DNA of 64,000 nt from Brevibacterium permense (GTDB lineage Bacteria; Actinomycetota; Actinomycetes; Actinomycetales; Brevibacteriaceae): positions 124,001 to 188,000 of the forward strand of contig NZ_QYCP01000093.1 in assembly GCF_025506275.1 (NCBI RefSeq), given 5' to 3'. The notes below the pieces were generated by a model that was not told the origin of the DNA, ran no database searches, and saw only the letters and a program-made list of their open reading frames with translations. Made by a program: the position numbers and the translations under genes. Shown one piece after another: positions 27,102 to 34,072 of the stretch (its first letter is position 1; each line of letters opens with the position of its first letter).

Positions 27102-27741
27102 GGCGGTCAAGCGACACAGGCCGCTGGCCGGCCGAGGGTCGATAGCGGGATGATATCGCTTTGCCAATCAGTGCTCGAGCATGCCTGGGCCAGACAAGCA
27201 ACAGTTTCTCCAAGAAGCTAACCAACACGGTCTCCTCATCTCTCATCTCAACCGAACATGGTCTGGCCCCGGGGGGGGACGCCCCGGGGCCAGAAGGGGA
27301 AGCCGTGGGCGGGCCCGCATCATTTCATCGTCATTGTGACGTCACTGCCGCGCATCTTGCGTCGAGCACACTGGTAGAAAGACTTGCGGGCGCGACCACA
27401 CGGCTGCATATCTCAACCTGGGTGTGGAAACGTCTCACCTCCTTTCAACGATGATGTCAGCGCCTTTGAGCCGGGGAGGAGAACGCTGACAAGCGAGGAT
27501 TCGGTGGGCGATGACCTGGGTTGCTGAGAGGCCGGGCGACCGGAACAGCTGCCGCGATTCGGAGTGCCTGACAACCCGGCACCTGCAATGACTCACGGCC
27601 TGCGGTCCATCACCTGTGTGGTGACTTGTGTCGAGGTCCCGCAGTTCGCGGTCGCTGAAAACGATCGCCCAGAACGCAGCATCGATACCCAGCTGAGCGT
27701 CTGGTGCACACGTCTGCATGGCAACACACCACCAGTTGTTG
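27102..27741. other. gene-poor stretch of about 640 bases
   Basis: No convincing gene was found on either strand. The most notable structure is the GC hairpin at 27263-27293. A reverse-strand frame at 27435-27719 (AFWAIVFSDRELRDLD) has no ribosome site and no family match that I can name. The stretch lies between an orphan hypothetical gene and the hsp20 module and could hold decayed sequence. Confidence 0.4.
27263..27293. repeat. perfect GC-rich hairpin
   Basis: CTGGCCCCGGGG and CCCCGGGGCCAG form a perfect 12-bp stem around a 7-base loop that includes four further Gs. There is no following T-run, so it is not a standard intrinsic terminator. It could act as a structured terminator, a processing site or a recombination remnant. 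Confidence 0.55.
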
Positions 27742-28176
27742 TCAGGCGCTGATGGCTGCCGGTTCAGCAGAGCCCGAGTTGATAGCGATCCTGCGGGGTT
27801 TCGCTGATTCCGCTACCGGGATGCTGAGCGTTAGTACGCCGGCGTCGTAGTTCGCCGTGATGGTGCTGGTATCGAGGTTGTCGCCGAGGACGAGCTGACG
27901 GCTGAAGGTCCCGCGGGGCCGTTCTGCCGCGACTGAAGACTCCCCATGGTCGAGGGCGGGCCGTTCAGCTTTGACGGTGACGACGTTGTTCTCCACGTCG
28001 AGGTCGATGTCGTCAGGATTGATTCCCGGTAGGTCGAGTTCGACGCGGAAAGTATCGCCGTCGCGCCAGGCGTCCATGGGCATCATCACCGGTCGGGCAG
28101 TTGTGCCGGTGGCTCCGAAGATTTCTCTGCTCAGGCGTTCGACTTCTCGGAATGGGTCAGTGCGCATCATGATCAT
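27742..28176 (-). CDS. Hsp20 small heat-shock protein
   Basis: A 144-residue alpha-crystallin-type chaperone that holds unfolding proteins. The N-terminus ([15 protein letters not shown]) is typical of actinobacterial Hsp18. The alpha-crystallin domain runs from about residue 35 ([20 protein letters not shown]) to about 130, with the conserved A-x-x-x-n-G-v-L motif as [16 protein letters not shown] 28176 has AGGAGG eight bases upstream. It is divergent from a MerR-type gene with a palindrome between them, so heat- or stress-responsive control by that regulator is likely. Confidence 0.93.
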   Translation of the reverse strand: MIMMRTDPFREVERLSREIFGATGTTARPVMMPMDAWRDGDTFRVELDLPGINPDDIDLDVENNVVTVKAERPALDHGESSVAAERPRGTFSRQLVLGDNLDTSTITANYDAGVLTLSIPVAESAKPRRIAINSGSAEPAAISA

Positions 28177-28212
28177 TGGTGAAACCTCCTTTGCTGGATG
28201 GTGGATTCGTGC

Positions 28213-28235
28213 AGATGATATGATCTACATCATCT
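28213..28235. promoter_or_regulatory. inverted repeat between hsp20 and merR, candidate operator
   Basis: AGATGAT-N9-ATCATCT is a perfect 7-base inverted repeat located 37 bases upstream of the hsp20 start and about 75 bases upstream of the merR start. The surrounding 28210-28290 DNA is markedly AT-rich. MerR-type regulators bind such symmetric sites in long promoter spacers. It does not match the classical HspR HAIR consensus (CTTGAGT-N7-ACTCAAG). Confidence 0.5.
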
Positions 28236-28309
28236 GATGGACATATTAATTAGTCGATCCGAATGCGAATGTCAATACTCAGTTAGGAAGAATTTTGGGA
28301 GATGAGGAG

Positions 28310-28591
28310 ATGACGAGTGCGGCGTCTGGTGGGCGCTTGTTCTCGATTTCGCATGTTGCGGAGTTGACCGGTGTTGGTGTGCAGTCGTTGCGGCAATACG
28401 AGGCTCGTGGGCTGGTGACTCCTGCTCGGAGTGAAGGTGGGACGCGACGGTTCAGTCGCGCGGATATTGCTCGTCTGCGGCGTGTGCGCGAACTGGTTGA
28501 CGTTGGCGCGAATCTCGCTAGCATCGGAATCATTCTCGATCTCCAGGATGAGAACACCTCGCTTCGGTACGAATTGAGGAGGATGCAATGA
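28310..28591 (+). CDS. MerR family regulator (HspR-like)
   Basis: A 93-residue regulator consisting of a MerR winged helix and a short dimerisation helix. LFSISHVAELTGVGVQSLRQ is the helix-turn-helix, followed by YEARGLVTPARSEGGTRRFS and the wing. The length and QxLRxYExxGLxxPxR sequence match the HspR type, which senses stress through chaperones rather than a small ligand. ATG 28310 has GGGAG eight bases upstream; a TTG at 28295 is rejected. It overlaps the next small gene (ATGA) and is divergent from hsp20. Confidence 0.88.
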   Translation: MTSAASGGRLFSISHVAELTGVGVQSLRQYEARGLVTPARSEGGTRRFSRADIARLRRVRELVDVGANLASIGIILDLQDENTSLRYELRRMQ

Positions 28592-28803
28592 TGACGAATG
28601 AAGCGCAGCCCGGCGTCGAGGTTCCTGAGCCGGACTGGAGCGAACAGCTCATCGACGTTGCAGCGCATATCGACGATGACGGTAACGAAGACACTGAGCC
28701 TCGCATGGGCGCAATTCGCGAAGCAGATGTGGGTGATGTTGCCGATCAAGCCATCGTTGTAGAGGTTGATGACGAGGACGGATACGAATCGACGCCGATC
28801 TGA
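28588..28803 (+). CDS. small acidic protein coupled to merR
   Basis: A 71-residue, strongly acidic protein without Cys or membrane segments. The C-terminal block READVGDVADQAIVVEVDDE resembles short actinobacterial proteins that end in EADxxEQxxxVxxDDED and are encoded beside MerR/Hsp20 genes; this comparison is from memory. Function is unknown. It begins inside the merR stop codon, so the two proteins are made together, and it may be a partner or antagonist of the regulator. Confidence 0.7.
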   Translation: MMTNEAQPGVEVPEPDWSEQLIDVAAHIDDDGNEDTEPRMGAIREADVGDVADQAIVVEVDDEDGYESTPI

Positions 28804-29188
28804 TGGCGATAGTCGTGCGGGATTGAAGCTGGAAGCTGCTGTGCTACTTCCTCCGGCCTTGCCGGCGTTCGAACACGAACCCTTCCGTCCATAACCGCCT
28901 GACCCGCTCCACAACGTCCGGGGCGTACCCGTTATACGGCATTCGTATTCACCAGTCCCTCGAGCACGGGAGAGGACTTGCCGACCGACCCGGTCTGGGC
29001 CGATAGGATTGCACCAGTGCCGAAAGTGCATATTGCTTCGCCCGCATGAAGGCAGTTCTGTGCGGCAAGTGCAGTCTGCTGATCGACGATCAGGCCGGCC
29101 GCCGGAGTCTCCGAAATCGATGATTCCAGCTACTTGCTTGAGCTGGCGATGGTCGCCCCCTTCCGCGGAATCTGCGCGTCGTCGAGAA
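28804..29188. other. intergenic stretch with a possible gene remnant
   Basis: No intact gene is visible. On the reverse strand, 28844-28942 encodes a 32-residue peptide (GYAPDVVERVRRLWTEGFVF) that resembles the beginning of a helix-turn-helix module such as those in resolvases or transposase-linked proteins. It lacks a ribosome site and the rest of the domain. It is more likely a remnant or chance than a gene. Confidence 0.3.
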
Positions 29189-29237
29189 CACCACGGGTGC
29201 CGACGTCCTCACGATGAGGACATCGGCACCCGTGGTG
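29189..29237. terminator. long near-perfect terminator hairpin downstream of the dicarboxylate symporter
   Basis: CACCACGGGTGCCGA and TCGGCACCCGTGGTG pair perfectly over 15 bp, then after one mismatch GTCCTC/GAGGAC adds 6 bp around the loop ACGAT. It ends 26 bases past the stop of the symporter gene on the reverse strand. It lacks a strong T-run, as is common in high-GC actinobacteria. Confidence 0.8.
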
Positions 29238-29263
29238 ATTGTCGTGCCGGAGCAGCCGAAAGG

Positions 29264-30658
29264 TCAGTTCACGGCGACCTTTTCGCCTTCAGCGGGGCGA
29301 GCCGCCTCGGCGCTGGTCGACGCACCGTGCGCATCCGGTTCGAGCGAGAGCTCGTCGAAGGGACTCTCACCCGAGAAGGTGGCGCGGGCCTGGTCGAGGT
29401 CGATCTCGTTCGTCCACTTGCCGATGAGCAGGGTGGCCACGGCATTGCCGGTGAAGTTCGTCAGGGCACGGCACTCGGACATGAACTTGTCGATGCCGAC
29501 GATGACGCCCATGCCGTCGAGCAGCTCGGGGCGGTGCGACTGCAGACCGGCGGCCAGGGTGGCCAGGCCGGCACCGGTGACTCCGGCGGCGCCCTTCGAG
29601 GCGATGATCATGAACACGAGCAGCGAGATCTGCTCGGGGACCGACATCGGCATGCCCATGGCCGAGGACACGAACAGCGAGGCCATGGTCAGGTAGATGG
29701 CGGTGCCGTCCAGGTTGAACGAGTAGCCGGTGGGCACGGTGATTCCGACGACGGGCTTCGAAACACCGGCGTGCTCCATCTTCGCGATCAGACGCGGCAG
29801 AGCCGACTCCGACGACGAAGTGGAGAAGATGAGCAGGAACTCACGAGCCAGGTACTTCAGCAGCAGGAAGATGTTCAGCCCGGTGACGATCTTGAGCAGT
29901 CCGCCGAGGACGATGACGATGAAAAGGGCACAGGTGAGGTAGAAGGCGCCCATGAGGGTCGCCATCGCTCCGATCGCAGCCCAGCCCGTCTTGCCGACGA
30001 CCGCAGCGATCGCACCGAAGGCACCGACGGGAGCGGCCCACATGATCATCATCATGAGCCTGAAGACCACGGCCTGGATGTGCTTGATGCCGTTGAGCAC
30101 GGGCTCGCCGGCCTTGCCCATCGACTGCAGGGCGAAACCGACGAGGAGCGCGAGCACGAGTGTCGGCAGAACCGGGATGTCACCGGGGATGAGGCTCATG
30201 AGGAAGGCGACCATGCCGCCTTCCTCACCGCCGGAGGCCTCTTCATACGGCTGGAGGTGGAGTCCGTCGCCGGGGTGGATGAAGTTGCCGACGACGAGGC
30301 CGATGACCAGGGCGAAGGTCGCCATGACGAGGAAGTAGATGAGCGCGAGTCCGCCGACCTTGCCGACGGTCGCGGCCTTCGCCACGGAGCCGACGCCGAG
30401 GACGATGGTGCAGAAGATGACCGGGGCGATGATCATCTTGATGAGCGCCACGAAGGCCTTGCCCAGGGGTTCGAGGGCGATTCCCGCATCCGGGGCGACG
30501 AGCCCGATGGCCGCACCGGCGAACACGGCGACGATGACCATGATGTAGAGCCAGTGAGTGCGATCCTTCTTCCGCTGCGGGGTGTCCTGAGCGGTGGCCG
30601 CTGCGGTGGCGTTGCCCGCATTCGCGGACCCGCCTTGCTGCTGTGGCGACGTTGCCAT
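29264..30658 (-). CDS. dctA: C4-dicarboxylate/cation symporter (DctA-like, DAACS family)
   Basis: A 464-residue membrane symporter that imports succinate, fumarate or malate with cations. After a Gln/Ala-rich tail, the first helix is WLYIMVIVAVFAGAAIGL. Family hallmarks are LIKMIIAPVIFCTIVLGVGS, the serine-rich re-entrant loop FSTSSSESALPRLI, the unwound helix motif TGYSFNLDGTAIYLT and the second re-entrant loop ASKGAAGVTGAGL. ATG 30658 has GGAGG upstream; the longer frame to 30745 is rejected. It is divergent from a DoxX-like gene and a CitA/CitB-type two-component system that probably induces it. Glutamate or other DAACS substrates cannot be excluded. Confidence 0.92.
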   Translation of the reverse strand: MATSPQQQGGSANAGNATAAATAQDTPQRKKDRTHWLYIMVIVAVFAGAAIGLVAPDAGIALEPLGKAFVALIKMIIAPVIFCTIVLGVGSVAKAATVGKVGGLALIYFLVMATFALVIGLVVGNFIHPGDGLHLQPYEEASGGEEGGMVAFLMSLIPGDIPVLPTLVLALLVGFALQSMGKAGEPVLNGIKHIQAVVFRLMMMIMWAAPVGAFGAIAAVVGKTGWAAIGAMATLMGAFYLTCALFIVIVLGGLLKIVTGLNIFLLLKYLAREFLLIFSTSSSESALPRLIAKMEHAGVSKPVVGITVPTGYSFNLDGTAIYLTMASLFVSSAMGMPMSVPEQISLLVFMIIASKGAAGVTGAGLATLAAGLQSHRPELLDGMGVIVGIDKFMSECRALTNFTGNAVATLLIGKWTNEIDLDQARATFSGESPFDELSLEPDAHGASTSAEAARPAEGEKVAVN

Positions 30659-30865
30659 GTTTCCTCCAAATGATGTTCGCGAACTCACCCGTCGGTGGGT
30701 GCGAACGCGCGCGACGACTGGCCGCGGTGGTGATGTACCCGACAACTGTGCCAGCCGGTGTGATCGGTGTCTCGGTTGCGTTCATAGTGTTCACAGACAC
30801 AGTTGACGGCTAATGTGGAGGAGTAAGGACACACCAATGGTCACACCTGAAGAAGGAGCACGTTC

Positions 30866-31294
30866 GTGAAGATCAGCACCGCACTCCTGCGCGCAGTCCC
30901 CGGCGCTTTCATTCTCAACTCGGGCATCGGCAAGCTCGGCCTCGATGAGGAATCCGCCGCCGGCCTCCAGCAGATGGCCGCCAACGGTGTGCCCATGGTC
31001 GAGAACATGACCCCTGCCCAGTTCGGGAAGTTCCTGTCCTACGGAGAGATCGCCGTCGGCTCCGCCCTGCTGCTGCCGTTCGTGCCCACCCGCATCGCCG
31101 GTGCCGCACTGACGACCTTCGCCGCCGGCCTCGTCGCGAACTACTTCTCCATCGATTCGATGACCAAGGACGACGGCATCCGTCCGTCCGAGGACGGCAC
31201 CGCTGTGGCCAAGGACACCTGGCTGGCTGCAATCGGCCTGGCCCTCCTCATCTCCGGCGGCAGCAAGAAGAAAAAGAAGAGCGTTAAGAAGTAA
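30866..31294 (+). CDS. DoxX-like small membrane protein
   Basis: A 142-residue membrane protein with three to four hydrophobic segments (FILNSGIGKLGL, FLSYGEIAVGSALLLPFVP, IAGAALTTFAAGLVANYF, WLAAIGLALLISGG) and a poly-lysine C-terminus (GGSKKKKKSVKK). The NSGIGKLG start recalls DoxX/DoxD-type proteins. Function is unknown. GTG 30866 has GAAGGAG upstream. Its stop overlaps the sensor kinase ATG (TAATG), so it is the first gene of the two-component operon, possibly as an accessory membrane partner. Confidence 0.8.
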   Translation: MKISTALLRAVPGAFILNSGIGKLGLDEESAAGLQQMAANGVPMVENMTPAQFGKFLSYGEIAVGSALLLPFVPTRIAGAALTTFAAGLVANYFSIDSMTKDDGIRPSEDGTAVAKDTWLAAIGLALLISGGSKKKKKSVKK

Positions 31295-33027
31295 TGACGT
31301 CCCTCCCGGTCCCACTACGGCGGGGCCGGGAACGGTTCCGGGCTCGCCGAGGCGGACCCCTGGCCAGGCGTCTCTTCCTCGTTCAGCTCGTCCTCATCGT
31401 CCTCGTCTGCACCGCCCTGTCGGTGACGAGCTACGTGACGACGCTGAACAACATCCGGCACGCCACCGGCGAGCGGGTCCTGTCCATCGCTGAGACCTTG
31501 GCCCACGATCCCTTTGTCACCGAGGCTGTGATCGGGGACGATCCCTCCGCACGATTGCAGCCCTATGCGCTGACCGTCATCGATTTCGCCGAGGTGGATT
31601 TCGTGACGATCATGGACCGCGACGGTACCCGCTACACCCACCCCGACCCCGAACAGCTGGGCAAGACCTACCTCGGGTCCACGGCGAAAGCCCGCGCCGG
31701 GCAGACCCAGACCGAGGAATACGTGGGCACGCTCGGACCGTCGGTTCGCGCGATCGTGCCGATCACGGACGCCGACGGCGAGGTCACCGCCATGGTCGCC
31801 GTCGGCGTGACACTCGAGACCCTGTCCGTGGCTCAGGCAGCCTCCCTGCCGCAGATCATCCTCGTCGGCCTCGCCGCGCTCGCTCTCGGCGGGCTCGGCT
31901 CGTGGCTGCTCGCCCGCTACCTGCGCCGAGTCACCCTCGGCTATGGTCCCGAGGAGCTGCGCCGGCTGTTCGCGTTCTACGATTCGGCCCTGCATTCCCT
32001 GCGCGAAGGCCTCATCCTCGCCGACGAAACCGGTCGGCTCGTCCTCTACAACGACGAGGCCGCGTCCCTGCTCGGCCTGCCCACGGTCGAGGAATCGACG
32101 CCGATCTCCCTCGCCGAGGTGGCCCTGCCCGAATCTGTTCGTGATCTTCTGGCGACCGGTCGGGTGGCCGTCGACGAAATCCACTTCACCGAGGATCGTG
32201 TCCTCGTCATCAGCCAGAAGCAGGCCCGGCAGCCGCGCGGCGGGAGGGACGAAGGCGGAACCGTCGCGACCCTGCGTGACCGCACGGACATCCAGGAGCT
32301 CACCGGGGAGTTGGCGACGATGACGACCCTGTCCGAGGCCCTGCGCGCCCAGACCCATGAGCATGCTAACCGTTTGCATACGGTCTCCACGCTCATCGAG
32401 CTGGGTCGGGTGCAGGAGGCGTTGGATTTCGCGGTCAAGGATGAGCAGGAGTCGCAGCGGCTGACGGATTCCTTCGTGGCCTCCCTCGACGAACCGTTCA
32501 TCACCGCACTCATGATCGGCAAGGCCGCGCAGGCCCACGAGCGCGGAATCGAACTCACCGTCACCGCTGCCGGTGAGCTCCCTCCCGAACGACTCGATGC
32601 CCGCGACCTCGTCACCGTCGCCGGCAACCTCCTCGACAATGCCTTCGACGCGGTCGCGGACGCGGAAGAGAAGCACGTGTGGGCGGACTTCGTCGCCGCT
32701 GACGGGGAGCTCATCATCACTATCGCCGATTCCGGTGCCGGAGTTGCGGGGGAGGACATCGATGCGCTCTTCCACCTCGGCGCCTCGGCGAAACCCGCGG
32801 TCGGGGGAGACGGACGGCACGGATTCGGGCTCGTCTTGGTCCGGCAGGCGGTGAGCCGCCTCGGCGGACATATCGATGTCGATTCCGATGGCGGTGCGAT
32901 CTTCACCGTGACGCTTCCACTGGGGGACATCGACGCGGCCGGCGACTACGATTCTTCGGAGAACCACACGACCGACGGCGAGGATTCGAGCCAGGATCGG
33001 GCGGAAGGAGACTCACGTGAGCGATGA
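31294..33027 (+). CDS. sensor histidine kinase, CitA/DcuS type
   Basis: A 577-residue membrane kinase for extracellular carboxylates. TM1 (LFLVQLVLIVLVCTALSVTS) and TM2 (about residues 186-205) flank an outer PDC/PAS sensor with FVTIMDRDGTRYTHPDPEQ, then a cytoplasmic PAS domain. The phospho-acceptor region is LRAQTHEHANRLHTVSTLIE, the Spo0B-type box of this family, with the His in HEHANRLH. The ATPase domain has GNLLDNAFDAV, ADSGAGV and HGFGLVLVRQAV. It overlaps the DoxX-like gene and the response regulator gene. Divergent placement from the symporter gene supports C4-dicarboxylate or citrate sensing. Confidence 0.93.
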   Translation: MTSLPVPLRRGRERFRARRGGPLARRLFLVQLVLIVLVCTALSVTSYVTTLNNIRHATGERVLSIAETLAHDPFVTEAVIGDDPSARLQPYALTVIDFAEVDFVTIMDRDGTRYTHPDPEQLGKTYLGSTAKARAGQTQTEEYVGTLGPSVRAIVPITDADGEVTAMVAVGVTLETLSVAQAASLPQIILVGLAALALGGLGSWLLARYLRRVTLGYGPEELRRLFAFYDSALHSLREGLILADETGRLVLYNDEAASLLGLPTVEESTPISLAEVALPESVRDLLATGRVAVDEIHFTEDRVLVISQKQARQPRGGRDEGGTVATLRDRTDIQELTGELATMTTLSEALRAQTHEHANRLHTVSTLIELGRVQEALDFAVKDEQESQRLTDSFVASLDEPFITALMIGKAAQAHERGIELTVTAAGELPPERLDARDLVTVAGNLLDNAFDAVADAEEKHVWADFVAADGELIITIADSGAGVAGEDIDALFHLGASAKPAVGGDGRHGFGLVLVRQAVSRLGGHIDVDSDGGAIFTVTLPLGDIDAAGDYDSSENHTTDGEDSSQDRAEGDSRER

Positions 33028-33718
33028 TGCCGCGCTGCGGGTGCTCATCGTCGAGGACGATCCGATGACGGCGCAGGCGCATGCGGACTTCGTGGCCCGG
33101 GTGCCCGGTTTCGAGGTCGTCGGAACGTGCCTGGGCGGGCATGAGGCGATCGAACGCTTCGACGAACTCGCCGCGGCGGGCACGCCGGTCGACATCGTCT
33201 TACTCGACATGAACCTCACGGATTCGCACGGTCTCGAGGTCGCAGGGCGGCTGAACTCGCGCGGTCAGGACGTCGACATCATCGCGATCACGGCGGTGCG
33301 GCATCTGCAGGTCATCCGGTCGGCGATCTCGTCGGGCATCACGCAGTACCTCATCAAGCCCTTCACCTTCGCGTCGTTCCGGGAAAAGTTGGAGAACCAG
33401 CGGGAGTTTCGGCGCGGACTCGCCGGGGCGGGGTCGTTGGCGACTCAGGCTTCGGTGGACAATGCGCTCTCAGCCCTGCGTTCGGTATCGTCGACGACTC
33501 TGCCGAAGGGGCTCATCGCCGAGACCCTGGAAGCCGTGTCCGCGTTCGTCCGCGATTCCACGGTTCCGGTCTCCGCCACCGAGGTGGGGCGTCGGCTTGA
33601 TCTGTCCAGGGTCACCGTCCGCCGTTATCTCGAGCATCTCGTCTCGACGAAGCAGGCGATCAAGCAGCCCCGGCACGGGACTCCGGGGCGGCCGGAGTAC
33701 GAGTATCGGTGGGTGTGA
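33017..33718 (+). CDS. response regulator, CitB/DcuR type
   Basis: A 233-residue regulator. The receiver domain shows VLIVEDDPMTAQAH, phospho-acceptor Asp in VDIVLLDMNLTDSHG and conserved Lys in YLIKPFTFASF. The C-terminal helix-turn-helix is VSATEVGRRLDLSRVTVRRY, typical of the CitB/DcuR family. GTG 33017 lies inside the kinase gene (11-base overlap) with GGAAGGAG upstream. The likely target is the divergent dicarboxylate symporter promoter between 30659 and 30865. Confidence 0.93.
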   Translation: MSDDAALRVLIVEDDPMTAQAHADFVARVPGFEVVGTCLGGHEAIERFDELAAAGTPVDIVLLDMNLTDSHGLEVAGRLNSRGQDVDIIAITAVRHLQVIRSAISSGITQYLIKPFTFASFREKLENQREFRRGLAGAGSLATQASVDNALSALRSVSSTTLPKGLIAETLEAVSAFVRDSTVPVSATEVGRRLDLSRVTVRRYLEHLVSTKQAIKQPRHGTPGRPEYEYRWV

Positions 33719-33750
33719 GCTGACCGTTGTTTCCCACGAGCCACACGGAC

Positions 33751-33788
33751 GAAGGCGGGCGAAGGAATCTCTTCCTTCACCCGCCTTC
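33751..33788. terminator. terminator hairpin after the two-component operon
   Basis: GAAGGCGGG and CCCGCCTTC pair over 9 bp; after one C/A mismatch GAAGGAA/TTCCTTC adds 7 bp around the loop TCTC. It lies 33 bases downstream of the response-regulator stop. The remaining bases to the luxR-type gene (33789-34072) show no clear gene and hold its promoter region. Confidence 0.8.
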
Positions 33789-34072
33789 GAGCAGTCGGCT
33801 GGCGTTCGTCAGTTGTTGAGGTTCTCGATCGCGTAGTCGGCCTCGGACTGAGTGAACTGCTCATCGTATTCGCTTGTCGGGGCTCTCCGCTTCTGCAGGG
33901 GATGTCGACCGGAAGTGCACACCGAGCTGTGCGGCTCTGAGGAAAGTATCAGGTTCACGGGAGTTGATGACGCGCGATTCTCTGTCATACTCGTGAACGC
34001 CCCCCTCATCACCCAGCAGCTTCCCCGGCTGCACCTCGACATGAGTCGAGTCAGAACGAAAGCTCCCCATCA

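Noticed and set aside
27435..27719. 94-codon reverse-strand frame in the gene-poor region
   Set aside because: It has no ribosome site, and its composition changes along the frame. A faint similarity of AFWAIVFSDRELRD to short transposon-linked proteins is too weak to support a gene.
31315..32967. 550-codon open frame on the reverse strand of the sensor kinase gene
   Set aside because: It is the high-GC mirror of a gene with complete kinase motifs on the plus strand; the reverse product is low-complexity, with no family signature or ribosome site. Other long antisense frames (for example 29009-30673, 34532-35953, 60818-62095) are dismissed on the same ground.
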